Origin: Pseudazoarcus pumilus
Lineage (GTDB): Bacteria > Pseudomonadota > Gammaproteobacteria > Burkholderiales > Rhodocyclaceae
Direction: 5' to 3'
DNA length: 64,000 bases
NCBI RefSeq assembly: GCF_002872475.1
Contig: NZ_CP025682.1
Location: forward strand, 2,418,001 to 2,482,000
Positions 16,068-27,432 of this stretch are shown here, one piece after another. The notes under the pieces were generated by a model. It was not told where the DNA came from, did no database searches, and saw nothing but the letters and a program-made list of their open reading frames with translations. The first letter of the stretch is position 1, and every line of letters starts with the position of its first letter. Both the position numbers and the translations under genes were made by a program.

Positions 16068-16946
16068 TCACACCTCGATGCCGGCACGACGCATCGCTGC
16101 GCGCACCCGCTCGTGGAAGGTTTCGGAAAGCGGCGTCAGCGGCAGGCGGATACCGCCCTCGATCAGGCCCATCTGCTGCGCGGCCCACTTGACCGGAATC
16201 GGGTTGGCCTCGCAGAACAGGTGGCGGTGCAGCCACAGCAGGCGGGCATTGATCTCGCGCGTCTTCAGGCCGTCACCGGCGAGCGCGGCCACGCACATCT
16301 CGTGCATCAGCCGCGGCGCGACGTTGGCGGTGACCGAGATCGCGCCGTGCCCGCCATGCAGGATGAACGCGGCGGTCGTCATGTCGTCCCCGGAATACAG
16401 CGCGAAGCCTTCGGGGGCGCGCTCGACCAGATCGCAGGCGCGATCGATGCTGCCCGAGGCGTCCTTGATGCCGACGATATTGGGAATCTCGGCCAGGCGC
16501 AGCGTGGTGTCGTTAGCCATGTCCGCCACCGTGCGCCCGGGCACGTTGTACAGCACCAGCGGCAGGTCGACGGCCTCGGCGATGGTGCGGAAGTGGCGGT
16601 ACAGGCCTTCCTGCGTGGGCTTGTTGTAGTAGGGCACGACCGACAGGTGCGCGCGCGCACCAACCTTGGCGGCGTAGCTCGCCAGCTCGATGGCCTCGGA
16701 GGTGGAATTTGCGCCGGTGCCGGCCAGCACCGGGATGCGGTCGCCGGCATGTTCGACGGCGACGCGGATCAGCTCGCAGTGCTCGTCCATATCGACGGTG
16801 GGCGACTCGCCCGAGGTGCCGACGATGACGATGCCGTCGGTGCCCTGCTCCGCGTGGAAATCGATGAGCGAACGCAGGCGCGGATAGTCGAGACGACCGT
16901 CCTCGTGCATGGGGGTGACGATGGCGACCAGGGAACCGGTGATCAT
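16068..16946 (-). CDS. dapA: 4-hydroxy-tetrahydrodipicolinate synthase
   Basis: A 292-residue TIM-barrel lyase that condenses pyruvate with aspartate semialdehyde in lysine and diaminopimelate synthesis. The Schiff-base lysine is in [10 protein letters not shown], the catalytic Tyr in [12 protein letters not shown], and the substrate loop in [14 protein letters not shown]. It starts [17 protein letters not shown] with the normal family length. It is transcribed with bamC. Confidence 0.96.
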   Translation of the reverse strand: MITGSLVAIVTPMHEDGRLDYPRLRSLIDFHAEQGTDGIVIVGTSGESPTVDMDEHCELIRVAVEHAGDRIPVLAGTGANSTSEAIELASYAAKVGARAHLSVVPYYNKPTQEGLYRHFRTIAEAVDLPLVLYNVPGRTVADMANDTTLRLAEIPNIVGIKDASGSIDRACDLVERAPEGFALYSGDDMTTAAFILHGGHGAISVTANVAPRLMHEMCVAALAGDGLKTREINARLLWLHRHLFCEANPIPVKWAAQQMGLIEGGIRLPLTPLSETFHERVRAAMRRAGIEV

Positions 16947-17002
16947 GGGTGTCGGAGCAATGGCATCAAAACCGCGATTCTACCTGAAGAAAAAAGCGGC
17001 AA

Positions 17003-17059
17003 GCCGCAAGCTTCGCGCTGTAAGTGTGGCCCATCACCGCTTTGCTTACAGCTTGCGGC
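17003..17059. other. interrupted inverted repeat between dapA and the HDAC-like gene
   Basis: GCCGCAAGC (17003-17011) pairs with GCTTGCGGC (17051-17059), and CTGTAAG (17018-17024) pairs with CTTACAG (17045-17051). The two nested arms share one base on the right side, so they cannot both pair fully. No T-run follows. It may be a weak terminator of the HDAC-like gene or a degenerate repetitive element. Confidence 0.4.
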
Positions 17060-17064
17060 CTGTC

Positions 17065-17982
17065 TCACAGGTCGGCCAGCGCGCGCGCATGCTCGACCGC
17101 CGAACGGCCCAGCGCGGACAGCGCATAACCGCCCTCGAGCATCGACACGATGCGCCCCCCGGCGCATTCGAGCGCTCGCAACTGCGCGGTGACCCAGGCG
17201 TAATCGGCCTCGACCAGCGCGCACGAGGCCATGTCGTCCTCCAGATGCGCGTCGAAGCCGGCCGAGACGAAGATCATCTGCGGCGCGAAGCTGCGCAGCG
17301 CCGGCAGCCACCGCGTGGTGACGATCTCGCGCAGGTCTTCGCCGCGCAGCCCGGCGCGCACCGGCACGTTGACCCAGTGTTCCGGTGCGTCGCGGTCACC
17401 GCTATAGGGATAGAACGGATGCTGGAAGGTGCTCGCCATGATCACGCGCGCGTCCTCGCCGAGGATGTCCTCGGTGCCGTTGCCGTGATGCACGTCGAAG
17501 TCGACCACCGCCACGCGCTCCAGCCCGTGGGCGTCGAGCGCGTGCAACGCCGCGATCGCGATGTTGTTGAACAGGCAGAAACCCATCGCGCGCGAACGGC
17601 AGGCGTGATGCCCGGGCGGGCGCACCGCGCAGAAGGCGTTGTCGGCCCGCCCGGAGACGACCAGATCGGCCGCCAGCACGCCGGCGCCGGCCGCGCGCAG
17701 GGCCGCGTCGAGCGTGCGCGGACCGATCGCGGTGTCGGGGTCGAGATGATGGATGCCGTGCTCGGGCACGGCCGCGCGCAGTTCGGCCAGATAGTCGGCC
17801 GAGTGCGCGCGCAGGATCTGCGCGTCGGTGGCCAGCGGCGCGTCGTGAAACTCCAGATACGCCTCGAGACCCGAGGCAATCAGCCGGTCGTTGATCGCGC
17901 CCAGGCGCTGCGGGCATTCCGGATGATGCGCACCCATGTCATGCAGGGCGCAGTCCGCGTGGGTGATGAAAGCCGTCGCCAT
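17065..17982 (-). CDS. histone deacetylase family protein
   Basis: A 305-residue zinc amidohydrolase of the HDAC/acetylpolyamine deacetylase superfamily. The motifs are complete: RPPGHHACRSRAMGFCLFNN (tandem His), VVDFDVHHGNGTEDI (zinc Asp/His), SAGFDAHLEDDM (zinc Asp) and EGGYALSAL, which replaces the usual catalytic-Tyr loop with a GGY motif. Bacterial members remove acetyl groups from small molecules or proteins; the substrate here is unknown. It is divergent from moxR with about 50 bases between the starts. Confidence 0.88.
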   Translation of the reverse strand: MATAFITHADCALHDMGAHHPECPQRLGAINDRLIASGLEAYLEFHDAPLATDAQILRAHSADYLAELRAAVPEHGIHHLDPDTAIGPRTLDAALRAAGAGVLAADLVVSGRADNAFCAVRPPGHHACRSRAMGFCLFNNIAIAALHALDAHGLERVAVVDFDVHHGNGTEDILGEDARVIMASTFQHPFYPYSGDRDAPEHWVNVPVRAGLRGEDLREIVTTRWLPALRSFAPQMIFVSAGFDAHLEDDMASCALVEADYAWVTAQLRALECAGGRIVSMLEGGYALSALGRSAVEHARALADL

Positions 17983-18033
17983 GCGAGCCGCTCCCGAAAC
18001 GAACCAGAATCAGAGTGGTCTATTATCCCCGCT

Positions 18034-18974
<941 letters not shown>

Positions 18975-18978
<4 letters not shown>

Positions 18979-19949
18979 GAGCGACCGACGCGCTCGAAGG
19001 TTTGCCCGACGCGCTCGCGCGCAAGCTCGGCCGTCGCGACGACGACTCCCTGCCGGTGACGCTGCGCCAGGGGCGCATCTACGTACTGCCCACGGGCGCC
19101 GGGCTGGCCTTCGCGCTCGCGCTGATGGTGATGCTGGTGGGGGCGATCAACTACGGCCTGAGCCTGGGCTATGCGCTGGTGTTCCTGCTGTTCGGGCTGG
19201 GCGTCGCCGGCACGGTGCACGCCTTTCGCAACCTGCATGGCCTGCGCGTCGTGCGCGCCTCGGTCGAACCGGTGTTCGCCGGAGAGACGGCGACGCTGCG
19301 CGTGCACCTCGAGAACCCGTCGAACTGGCGACGCCCCGCGTTGCGCGTTCGCGTCGGCGACACCGAGGCCCATGCCACGCTAGACGCCGGCGCCGCCGAC
19401 ACCCTCGCCGTCGCCATACCCACCGAGCAACGCGGCTGGCACGCGATCGAACGCATTACGCTCTACACCACCTGGCCACTCGGGCTGGCACGGGCCTGGA
19501 GCGTGCTGCGACCGGCCGTGTCCGTGCTCGTTTATGCCGCACCCGAACGCAATGCCCCGCCCCTGCCCTCGGGTGCGGGCAGCCCGGAGGGACTGCGTCC
19601 GCAGGGCACCGGCGACGACGACTTCGCCGGCCTGCGCTCGCACCGCCTCACCGACTCGCCGCGCCATGTCGCCTGGAAGGCGGTCGCGGCCGGCGGGCCG
19701 ATGCTGACCAAGGAGTTCGCCGGCCACGCGGGTGCGGCGCTGGAACTCGACTGGCATGCACTGGGCGCATGCCCGCACGACGAGGCACGCGCGGCGCGGC
19801 TCACCGCATGGGTACTGGCGGCCGAAGCGCGCGCGGCCACCTACGCGCTGACGACCCCCGATGGCCGGCTCGCGAGCGCCTGCGGACGCGCCCATCTGTC
19901 CGCCTGTCTGGCGCGACTCGCCCTCGCCCGGAGCCGCCGTGGCGCGTAA
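18975..19949 (+). CDS. DUF58 domain protein
   Basis: A 324-residue protein with two adjacent N-terminal membrane helices (LAFALALMVMLVGAINYG and LGYALVFLLFGLGVAGTVH), a beta-rich periplasmic or cytoplasmic part, and the DUF58 signature GDDDFAGLRSHRLTDSPRHVAWKAVAAGGPM, described here by position about 199-229. DUF58 proteins accompany MoxR ATPases; their biochemical role is not settled. It overlaps moxR by 4 bases and the following gene by 11 bases. Confidence 0.85.
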
Positions 19950-21915
19950 TGTTCGACGCGTTGCGCCGCGCGCGGCCTCGCTGTGGCTGTTCGCGACGGC
20001 GCTGGTGACGGTGGTGCCGCACATGGCCTACCTGCCGCTGTGGACATCGGGCGCGTGCGCGCTGCTGCTCGCATGGCATCTGGCACGCGCGCGCAGCGAC
20101 GGTGCACGTACCGATCGCGTACACCGTCTGGCGATGCTGCTGGTCGCGCTCGCAGTGGCGCTCGCGGTGCGCATGGACTTCGGCTATTTCTTCGGCAAGG
20201 CGCCGGGCATCGCGATGCTCGCCACGCTGCTGTGTCTCAAGCTGCTCGAGGGCAACAGCCCGCGTGACGTCCGCGCCGGCGTGCTGCTGGCCTTCTTCCT
20301 GCAACTCGCGTTGTTCTTCGACGACCAGACGCTGATGGCCGCCCTGTTCGCGCTCGGCGGTGCGCTGTGTGCGGCCGCTACAATGCTCGCCCTCGAGGAT
20401 CCCGAGCCCTCGCCATGGCGCACGCTGCGCAGCGGCGCCACCCTGATGTTGCAGGCCTTGCCGTTCTTGATCGTGCTGTTCATGCTCTTCCCGCGCCTGC
20501 CCGGACCGCTGTGGGGCATGCCACGCGACGCCTGGGAAGGCATGACCGGCCTGTCCGAGGAAATGGCGCCGGGCTCGATCGCCGAGCTCGGCCTGTCGAG
20601 CGAGATCGCCTTGCGCGCGGACTTCTCCGACGCGCTGCCGCCGCCATCGCAGCGCTACTGGCGCGGCCCGGTGCTGAGCGAGTTCGACGGACGCGTATGG
20701 CGCATGGCGCGCAACGCGCGCCTTGCCCAACCAGCCTACGCGCCGGCCGGCCCGGCCATCGACTACGTGCTGACGGTGGAGCCGCACAACAAGCGCTGGC
20801 TGCTCGCCCTCGATTTTCCCGGCGCGGCGTCCGACGGCGAGGTGGCCTACGGCAGCGAGTACACGCTGCTGGCCGAACGCCCGCTGCGCACCCGCGCACA
20901 ACTGGCCCTGCAGGCCTACCCGGAGACCGTGGTCGGGCTGGCGGAGTCGCCGGCCGTGCTGGACGCGGCCACACGCCTGCCGGAATCGGGCAGTCCGCGC
21001 ACGCGCGCCCTGGTGGCCGAACTCGCCGCCGACACCGACGATGCCTCGCAGATCCTCGACCGCGTGCTCGCCTGGTTCTCGACCAACGCGCTGACCTACA
21101 CCCTCGCCCCGCCGCTGCTCGAGGACGACCCCGTCGACGAATTCCTGTTCGACGCGCGCAGCGGCTTCTGCGAACACTTCTCGTCGGCCTTCGTGTTCAT
21201 GATGCGCGCCGCCGGCGTGCCCGCACGGGTCGTCACCGGCTACCAGGGGGGTACGGTCAATCGTGTCGACGGCACGCTGGTGGTACGCCAGTCCGACGCC
21301 CACGCCTGGGCCGAGCTCTGGCTGCCCGGGCGCGGCTGGGTGCGGGTCGATCCGACCGCGCTGGCTGCGCCTTCGCGCATCGAAAGCGGCGTCTCGGCCG
21401 CGTTGCCTGCGGGTGAGACGCGCCCGCTGATGATGCGCGAAGGCGTCGCTGCGGAAGCCTTGCGCGCACTGCGCGATCGCTGGGAAGCGCTGGGCAATGC
21501 CTGGAACCGCAACGTCGTCGGCTACGACCGCCAACGCCAGGGCGACCTGTTGCAGGAGCTCGGCGTCGAGCGGCCCGACTGGCGCACGTTGGCAATCGCG
21601 CTGGGCGCGGGGCTGGGGCTGCTGATGCTGGCCCTGCTCGCGTGGGCACTGCACCAGCGCCGCCCCGGCGACGACCTCGACCGCCTGTGGCGGCGCTTCG
21701 GCGCGCGGCTGGCCCGTCGCGGCCTGGCGCGTTTGCCTTCCGAAGGCCCGATCGATTACGCTGAGCGCGTCGCACAAGCGCTGCCCGAGCGGGCGCGCGA
21801 AGTGCGTGTCATCGCGCGCAGCTATGCGCGCCTGCGCTACGGCCCGCCAAGCGCGAACGCCGCCGCGCTCACGAGAGAGCTGGCACAACGCATCCGGGAG
21901 TTTTCGCCGCAATGA
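19939..21915 (+). CDS. TgpA-type membrane transglutaminase-like protein
   Basis: A 658-residue membrane protein with five to six N-terminal helices (to about residue 190), a large periplasmic transglutaminase-like domain and one C-terminal helix (LAIALGAGLGLLMLALLAW). The catalytic triad is visible: Cys in RSGFCEHFSSAF, His in SDAHAWAELW, Asp in WVRVDPT. In Pseudomonas the relative TgpA is essential for growth. I place the start at GTG 19939 (VARNVRR), with GGAG just ahead and an 11-base overlap with the DUF58 gene. It overlaps mltB by 4 bases. Confidence 0.88.
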   Translation: MARNVRRVAPRAASLWLFATALVTVVPHMAYLPLWTSGACALLLAWHLARARSDGARTDRVHRLAMLLVALAVALAVRMDFGYFFGKAPGIAMLATLLCLKLLEGNSPRDVRAGVLLAFFLQLALFFDDQTLMAALFALGGALCAAATMLALEDPEPSPWRTLRSGATLMLQALPFLIVLFMLFPRLPGPLWGMPRDAWEGMTGLSEEMAPGSIAELGLSSEIALRADFSDALPPPSQRYWRGPVLSEFDGRVWRMARNARLAQPAYAPAGPAIDYVLTVEPHNKRWLLALDFPGAASDGEVAYGSEYTLLAERPLRTRAQLALQAYPETVVGLAESPAVLDAATRLPESGSPRTRALVAELAADTDDASQILDRVLAWFSTNALTYTLAPPLLEDDPVDEFLFDARSGFCEHFSSAFVFMMRAAGVPARVVTGYQGGTVNRVDGTLVVRQSDAHAWAELWLPGRGWVRVDPTALAAPSRIESGVSAALPAGETRPLMMREGVAAEALRALRDRWEALGNAWNRNVVGYDRQRQGDLLQELGVERPDWRTLAIALGAGLGLLMLALLAWALHQRRPGDDLDRLWRRFGARLARRGLARLPSEGPIDYAERVAQALPERAREVRVIARSYARLRYGPPSANAAALTRELAQRIREFSPQ

Positions 21916-22946
21916 ACCGCGTTTTCAGCACGTTCGCCTGTATTGCCCTGCTGGCGCTGCCGACCCTTGCCGCCCACGCCTCGTACGCCGATCACGACGA
22001 GGCCCGCCGCTTCATCGCGGACATGGTGCGCACGCACGGCATGGATGGGGATGAACTGCGCTCGGTCCTCGACCGCAGCGAACGCATCGACCGCGTCATC
22101 GAACTGATCCGCCCGCCCGAAGCCCGCCCTGGCGGCGAGCGCTCCTGGGTGCGCTATCGCGACCGCTTCCTCAACGACGCGCGCATCGACAACGGGCTCG
22201 ACTTCTGGCGCGAACATCGCACGACCGTGGACGCGGCGAGCCGGCGCTACGGCGTGCCGCCCGAGTTCATCGTCGCCATCATCGGCGTCGAGACCCATTA
22301 CGGACGTCACACCGGCAACTTCCAGACGCTCAACGCGCTGGCCACCCTGGCCTTCGACTATCCGCCGCGTGCCGGGCTGTTCCGGCGCGAACTCGAGAAT
22401 CTGTTCCTGCTCGCACGCGAACAGCAGCGCGACCCGTTCAGCTACTACGGTTCCTACGCCGGCGCCCTGGGCTATCCGCAGTTCCTGCCCAGCAGCGTGC
22501 GCGCCTATGCGGTGGATTTCGACGGCGACGGGCGCATCGACTTCGAATCGGGGCCGGCGGATGCGATCGGCAGCGTCGCCAACTACTTCGCGCAACATGG
22601 CTGGCGCCCGGGTGAGCCGGTGGCCACGCGCGTAGCCCTGCCCGAGGGACTGGACCCGGCACCGCTGATCGCCGCCGGCATCGAGCCGACGCTCGACACC
22701 GCACAACTGGCTGCGCAGGGCGTGATCGGCCTGGGTGGCGAACTGCATGGCGGGCAGGCGACGCTGTTCGACCTGCCCACGCCCGGCGCAGACACGCAGT
22801 ACTGGCTGGGCTATCGCAACTTCTACGTGATCACCCGCTACAACCGCAGCAGCTTCTACGCGATGTCGGTGCTGGAACTGGCCGAGACGTTGCGCTACCG
22901 CTTCGAGCGCGCACACACGGCCGCCAACGCAACCAGCGAGGACTGA
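21912..22946 (+). CDS. mltB: membrane-bound lytic murein transglycosylase B
   Basis: A 344-residue enzyme that cleaves peptidoglycan glycan strands. It has a signal peptide (FACIALLALPTLAAHA) but no lipobox, so it is probably periplasmic rather than lipid-anchored. The catalytic Glu is in IIGVETHYGRHTGNF, and the family motif YAGALGYPQFLPSSVRAYAVDFDGDG is present (positions about 180-205). It ends YNRSSFYAMSVLELAETLR. It is coupled to the transglutaminase gene through ATGA, an unusual extension of the moxR operon. It ends 8 bases from the converging rpoS gene. Confidence 0.93.
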   Translation: MNRVFSTFACIALLALPTLAAHASYADHDEARRFIADMVRTHGMDGDELRSVLDRSERIDRVIELIRPPEARPGGERSWVRYRDRFLNDARIDNGLDFWREHRTTVDAASRRYGVPPEFIVAIIGVETHYGRHTGNFQTLNALATLAFDYPPRAGLFRRELENLFLLAREQQRDPFSYYGSYAGALGYPQFLPSSVRAYAVDFDGDGRIDFESGPADAIGSVANYFAQHGWRPGEPVATRVALPEGLDPAPLIAAGIEPTLDTAQLAAQGVIGLGGELHGGQATLFDLPTPGADTQYWLGYRNFYVITRYNRSSFYAMSVLELAETLRYRFERAHTAANATSED

Positions 22947-22954
22947 ACGAGGAG

Positions 22955-23902
22955 CTACAGCAGAACGTCGCGCGAAATGCCGCGGCGGCGGATGGAGCGG
23001 CGCAACTGGCCGAGCGCCTCGAGCTGGATCTGGCGCACGCGCTCGCGCGTCAGGCCCAGGCGCACCGCCAGTTCCTCGAGCGTCATGATCTGGCACTCGT
23101 CGATGCCGTAGCGGTGACGAATCACGGTGCGCTGCTTTTCGTTGAGCTTGGCGATCCAGTCGCGCACCAGATCCTCGATCTCGTGCTCCTGGATCATGCT
23201 GTCGGCTGTACAGGCCTGATCGTCGGCCAGCGACTCGCCGATGGACAGCGTCGGATCGATGTCCAGCGGCGCGTCCAGCGAAGCGGTGTGTTCCCCCAGC
23301 GCGAGCAGTGCGCGCACCTGGTCTACACTCTTGTCGAGTCGCTGCGCCACTTCCTCGAGCGTGAACTCGCCATTGCCCAGCGCCTCGAGCGCGCGCTGCG
23401 TGCGCAGCACCTGATTGAGTTCCTTGACCACGTGCACGGGCAACCGGATGGTGCGCGACTGGTTCATGATCGCGCGCTCGATGTTCTGCCGGATCCACCA
23501 GGTCGCGTAGGTCGAGAAGCGGAAGCCACGCTCGGGATCGAATTTCTCGAGCGCATGCATCAGGCCGAGGTTGCCTTCCTCGACCAGATCGAGCAGCGGG
23601 ATGCCGCGATTGAGATAATGCTTGGCGATATTGACGACCAGGCGCAGGTTGCGCTCGATCATGGTCTGACGCGCCTCGAAGTCGCCCGCGCGCACGCGGC
23701 GGGTGAGCACGCCCTCTTCTTCGGCCGTCAGCAGCGGGTTGGCGCCGATCTCGTTGAGATAGATCTGCGTGACATCATTGAGGAAATCGCTCTCGGCCGG
23801 CGTGGGTGTCGCGGCCGGCTCGCCCAGGGCCTCGACCTCGAGCGGCAGGTCCGGCTCGCGGGCAACGCTCTGGTCGTCGTCGTCATCGGCCGGATCGTAC
23901 AT
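22955..23902 (-). CDS. rpoS: stationary-phase sigma factor RpoS
   Basis: A 315-residue sigma-70-type factor for the general stress response. After an acidic N-terminus ([10 protein letters not shown]) come region 1.2 ([21 protein letters not shown]), region 2 ([35 protein letters not shown] and [13 protein letters not shown]), region 3, and region 4 with the helix-turn-helix [27 protein letters not shown] 23902 is preceded by GAGG. It follows nlpD by 13 bases; in relatives the main rpoS promoter lies inside nlpD, though I could not pinpoint one here. Total length is normal. Confidence 0.95.
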   Translation of the reverse strand: MYDPADDDDDQSVAREPDLPLEVEALGEPAATPTPAESDFLNDVTQIYLNEIGANPLLTAEEEGVLTRRVRAGDFEARQTMIERNLRLVVNIAKHYLNRGIPLLDLVEEGNLGLMHALEKFDPERGFRFSTYATWWIRQNIERAIMNQSRTIRLPVHVVKELNQVLRTQRALEALGNGEFTLEEVAQRLDKSVDQVRALLALGEHTASLDAPLDIDPTLSIGESLADDQACTADSMIQEHEIEDLVRDWIAKLNEKQRTVIRHRYGIDECQIMTLEELAVRLGLTRERVRQIQLEALGQLRRSIRRRGISRDVLL

Positions 23903-23915
23903 GCGGACCTCGTCG

Positions 23916-24869
23916 TCAACGCGCCGGCAGGAACTTGGCAGGATCCACCGGCTTGCCCTGTTTGCGGATCTCGAAATGCAGTTTCGGGCGATCCGCATCC
24001 GTACTGCCGAGTTCGGCGATCTTCTGGCCCTTGCTCACCTTGTCGCCTTCCTTGACCAGCAGGTCGCGGTTGTGGGCATAGGCCGTCAGGAAGTCGTCCT
24101 CGTGCTTGATGATGACCAGTTTCCCGTAGCCACGCAACCCGCTGCCCGAATACACCACGCTGCCTGCCGCCGCGGCCACGACCGGGTCTCCCGGCTCGCC
24201 GGCGATGTCCAGGCCCTTGTTGCTGGACTCGTCGAAACCCTCGATGACTTCACCAGCGGCCGGCCACAGCCATGGCGCCTCGACCGCAGCAGGCGCCGCA
24301 GGCGCGGGCTTCTCCGCCGGCTCTGAAGGCTCCGCCGGGGCAGGCTGTGCGGGCGGCGTGTCCGGCGGCGACGGAATCGGCAGCGGCGGCTCGGACGGCA
24401 GGATCTGCGGGTTGATCGCGGCCCAGGCCTCGTCCGAGTATTCCGTGCGGCCGCCGCGTGGAGAATCGATCAACGGCACCTCGGCGGCCGGCTGGCTCGG
24501 TTCGGCGACCACCCCCGGGGACTCGATCGGGCGCACCGTCACGGCATCCTCGCCACTGCCCGCACTCGGCGGCGCCACCCGCAGGCGCTGGCCGACACGG
24601 ATCTGATGCGGACTTTCGAGCCCGTTCCACCGCACCAGATCGCCCACGCTCTGACCATAGGTGCGGCTGATGCCGAGCAAGGTATCGCCCTGGCGCACGA
24701 CGTGGTGCTGGCCGTCGGCCTGAGCGCCTGCAGTAGACGGCGCAGTCGAACCGCGCGACGCATCGCCGAACGGCGCCGGCAGTTGCGACAGGCATCCACT
24801 CAAAAGCAGGGCCGAGGCCAGCGGCAGCAGCAGCCGTGCGGTGGCAGCGTGATCGATCGAGTTCTTCAT
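23916..24869 (-). CDS. nlpD: murein hydrolase activator lipoprotein NlpD
   Basis: A 317-residue lipoprotein: signal peptide with lipobox LLSGC, a LysM domain ([19 protein letters not shown], about 54-98), a long Pro/Ala-rich linker, and a LytM/M23 domain (about 200-315). The metal site is degenerate: NKGLDIAG replaces HxxxD and LHFEIR keeps a single His, as in E. coli NlpD. It therefore activates amidases rather than cutting itself. A Tat-exported AmiC amidase, the natural partner, is encoded at 61206. It overlaps pcm by 4 bases. Confidence 0.93.
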   Translation of the reverse strand: MKNSIDHAATARLLLPLASALLLSGCLSQLPAPFGDASRGSTAPSTAGAQADGQHHVVRQGDTLLGISRTYGQSVGDLVRWNGLESPHQIRVGQRLRVAPPSAGSGEDAVTVRPIESPGVVAEPSQPAAEVPLIDSPRGGRTEYSDEAWAAINPQILPSEPPLPIPSPPDTPPAQPAPAEPSEPAEKPAPAAPAAVEAPWLWPAAGEVIEGFDESSNKGLDIAGEPGDPVVAAAAGSVVYSGSGLRGYGKLVIIKHEDDFLTAYAHNRDLLVKEGDKVSKGQKIAELGSTDADRPKLHFEIRKQGKPVDPAKFLPAR

Positions 24870-25519
24870 TCCAGTCCACTCAGCAATGGCACGAAACGAA
24901 CCGCCTCGTGCCGACTTTCCCTGAATACGTCTCCGACCCTCTCGGTCATCACCAGCTGCTGCTCGCCGCCGGCCCCGACCGGGATCATCATGCGCCCGCC
25001 GGGGGCGAGCTGGTCTCGCAAGGCCAGCGGCACTTCGCGTGCGCCAGCCGCAACGATGATGGTGTCGAACGGCGCGGCCTGCGGCAAGCCCTGTGAACCG
25101 TCGCCGTGCTTGAGCCGCACGTTAGGATAACGGAACGGTCGCAAATTCTCCTTGGCCTGCTCGAACAGCCCGCGAATGCGCTCGATGCCGAACACCTCGG
25201 TCGCCAGATGCGACAGCACCGCGGCCTGATAACCGCATCCTGCACCGACTTCGAGCGCGCGCCCGAGTTCGCGACCGGCGCGCAGCAGCTCGATCATGCG
25301 CGCCACCACATAGGGCTGGGAGATGGTCTGCTGGAAACCGATGGGCAGCGGCGTGTCGTCGTAGGCGTTGTAGGCCAGTGCGGCATCGATGAAGTGCTGA
25401 CGCGGCACGCGCAGCATCGCGTCGAGCACCCGCTCGTCGCGGATGCCCTGGGCGCGCAGGCGCTCGACCATGCGCAGCGCTGCCCGGCCACCCGCCTGGG
25501 CCGGCTCACACACACCCAT
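24866..25519 (-). CDS. pcm: protein-L-isoaspartate O-methyltransferase
   Basis: A 217-residue SAM-dependent repair enzyme that methylates isoaspartyl residues in aged proteins. It shows [38 protein letters not shown] by position (about 39-77), the SAM motif [18 protein letters not shown] and the post-motif [14 protein letters not shown]. Length is typical. It starts 1 base after the surE stop and overlaps nlpD by ATGA, so the four genes are tightly packed. Confidence 0.95.
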   Translation of the reverse strand: MGVCEPAQAGGRAALRMVERLRAQGIRDERVLDAMLRVPRQHFIDAALAYNAYDDTPLPIGFQQTISQPYVVARMIELLRAGRELGRALEVGAGCGYQAAVLSHLATEVFGIERIRGLFEQAKENLRPFRYPNVRLKHGDGSQGLPQAAPFDTIIVAAGAREVPLALRDQLAPGGRMMIPVGAGGEQQLVMTERVGDVFRESRHEAVRFVPLLSGLE

Positions 25520-25520
25520 C

Positions 25521-26264
25521 TCAGACCTCCAGCCACTCCGCGACGGCGTTGATCTGACCGTTGTGGGTCAGATCAACGCGCAGCGGCGTGACCGAAACAT
25601 AACCATCCTTGACGGCCTGAAAGTCCGTCCCCTCGCCGGCGTCGGCGGCCTGCCCGGCCGGCCCGATCCAGTACACCGTCTCGCCGCGCGGCGTGGTGCC
25701 GCGAATGACAGGTTCGGCCTTGTGGCGCTTGCCAAGCCGCGTGAGGCGCACGCCGCGGATGTCGCCCGTGCTGCAGTCCGGGATGTTCACGTTGAGCAGT
25801 ACCGGCTCGCGGAACGGATCACGGATGAAGCGCGCGACCAGATCGTGCGCAACCTTGGCCGCAGCGGTAAAGTCGGTCGCCGACTTGCTGGCAAGAGAAA
25901 ACGCGATGGCCGGCACGCCGAGCAGGAATCCCTCGGTCGCCGCGGCGACCGTGCCCGAATAAATCGTGTCGTCGCCCATGTTGGCTCCGTGATTGATGCC
26001 GGAGACGACCATATCGGGCAGATGATCGAACATTCCCGTGACGGCCAGATGAACACAGTCGGTGGGTGTGCCATTGACGAAGTGAAAACCGTTGGCCGCC
26101 TGCCGCAGCGCCAGCGGCCGATCGAGGGTGAGCGAGTTGCTCGCGCCGCTGCGATCGCGCTCGGGCGCGACCACGGTTGTATCGCCAAGGTCGTGCAGGG
26201 CGTCGGCCAAGGCCGCAAGGCCGGGCGCGAAATAGCCGTCGTCGTTACTGAGGAGAATGCGCAT
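25521..26264 (-). CDS. surE: 5'/3'-nucleotidase SurE
   Basis: A 247-residue metal-dependent phosphatase for nucleoside monophosphates and short polyphosphate. It starts with the metal motif [16 protein letters not shown], followed by [15 protein letters not shown] and [24 protein letters not shown]. First gene of the conserved surE-pcm-nlpD-rpoS group linked to stationary-phase survival. Confidence 0.96.
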   Translation of the reverse strand: MRILLSNDDGYFAPGLAALADALHDLGDTTVVAPERDRSGASNSLTLDRPLALRQAANGFHFVNGTPTDCVHLAVTGMFDHLPDMVVSGINHGANMGDDTIYSGTVAAATEGFLLGVPAIAFSLASKSATDFTAAAKVAHDLVARFIRDPFREPVLLNVNIPDCSTGDIRGVRLTRLGKRHKAEPVIRGTTPRGETVYWIGPAGQAADAGEGTDFQAVKDGYVSVTPLRVDLTHNGQINAVAEWLEV

Positions 26265-26373
26265 CGGTAGCTGCTGAGAATGTCGCCCGGGAAGGCGAAC
26301 CGGTTTGAGAGCCGGAAAATTCTAGCACACCGCCGCGCACGCCCCGCCCGGAGAGCGCCGGCGGTAAACGTAA

Positions 26374-26397
26374 AAACGGGCGCTTGCGCGCCCGTTT
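26374..26397 (-). terminator. rho-independent terminator of the porin gene
   Basis: A 10-bp stem AAACGGGCGC/GCGCCCGTTT with a TTGC-side loop lies 25 bases past the porin stop. Read on the minus strand it ends in TTTTTA. Confidence 0.85.
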
Positions 26398-26421
26398 CGA
26401 TCGAATCGTCAGGAAAGACGA

Positions 26422-27432
26422 TTAGAACGTGTGGCGAATACCCACCGTGAAACCGTTGCCGTTGTTGCCGGCGTCGGCATCAAGGCCAGCCGAAAACGGA
26501 CGCACGGCGCCGTCGTCATTATTGACGTGCGAGTAGCCAGCGTAGGCCATCGTGCGCTTGGACAGGCTGTGGAAGTACGCAACCGTGTACATGTCCGCGT
26601 CCATATCGCTGTTGTCGTGGCTCAGGTGACCGTAGCCGAGCGCAACCTTGCCAGCCTCGCTGACCGGGATCGTGCCGGTGATGGTCCAGACGTCGTTGTC
26701 AATCGAGCCGGCGTCGACGTTCTGCCAGGTCAGGTTGACCTGAGCGACGCCGAAGTTGTAGCCACCACCGAGCAACCATTCTTTCTGGTCGTCACCGGCA
26801 CCGCCGTCGATGCGGTGATAGACGGCCGTCGCTTCGATCGGGCCATTGCTGTACATGGCGCCCAGACCGACGACGTCGCCTTCGCTACGATCGTCGTCCT
26901 GGTTCCGCTCGCCGAAGCCGTAGAGGGCTTCGAACTTCAGGCCGCCGAAGGACTTCGACTTGTAGTTGATCGAGTTGTTGATACGACCCGAACCGGCGAC
27001 ACGAATGGTCGCACCGGCGGCGCCGGCGAGGACCGACAGCGGGTCCATCTGGCTGGAGTTCATGAAGTTGGTCATCGTGGCAGCACCGTTGTGACCCGGC
27101 GAGTACTGACGACCCAGACCGACGAAGCCGAAGCCGCCGTCCAGACCGACCCACGACTGGCGGGCACCGGTCGGGCCGCTACCGACGTCGGCACCGATAC
27201 CGTACTCGAGCTGGAACTTGGCGGACAGGCCGTTGCCCAGATCCTCGGAGCCCTTGAAGCCGATGCGCGACGCGGAAACGGTACCGCTTTGAACGCCACG
27301 GAACTTGTTGTCACCTTGCTTGGCGTAGACCATGCCGAGATCGACGAGGCCGTAGATGGTGACGTTCGACTGCGCCATCGCCGGCGCAGACATCAGGCCG
27401 GCAACCGCCAGAGCGATGAGTTTCTTTTGCAT
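26422..27432 (-). CDS. Gram-negative trimeric porin
   Basis: A 336-residue outer membrane channel of the betaproteobacterial porin family. The signal peptide is LIALAVAGLMSAPAMAQ, directly followed by the first strand SNVTIYGLVDLGMVY. A PEFGG-like constriction loop is not obvious but the region FMNSSQMDPLSVLAG fits loop 3. The last residue is Phe (GIRHTF), the signal for outer membrane assembly. AGAGGAG lies ahead of ATG 27432. It stands alone with its own terminator. Specificity cannot be read from the sequence. Confidence 0.93.
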   Translation of the reverse strand: MQKKLIALAVAGLMSAPAMAQSNVTIYGLVDLGMVYAKQGDNKFRGVQSGTVSASRIGFKGSEDLGNGLSAKFQLEYGIGADVGSGPTGARQSWVGLDGGFGFVGLGRQYSPGHNGAATMTNFMNSSQMDPLSVLAGAAGATIRVAGSGRINNSINYKSKSFGGLKFEALYGFGERNQDDDRSEGDVVGLGAMYSNGPIEATAVYHRIDGGAGDDQKEWLLGGGYNFGVAQVNLTWQNVDAGSIDNDVWTITGTIPVSEAGKVALGYGHLSHDNSDMDADMYTVAYFHSLSKRTMAYAGYSHVNNDDGAVRPFSAGLDADAGNNGNGFTVGIRHTF

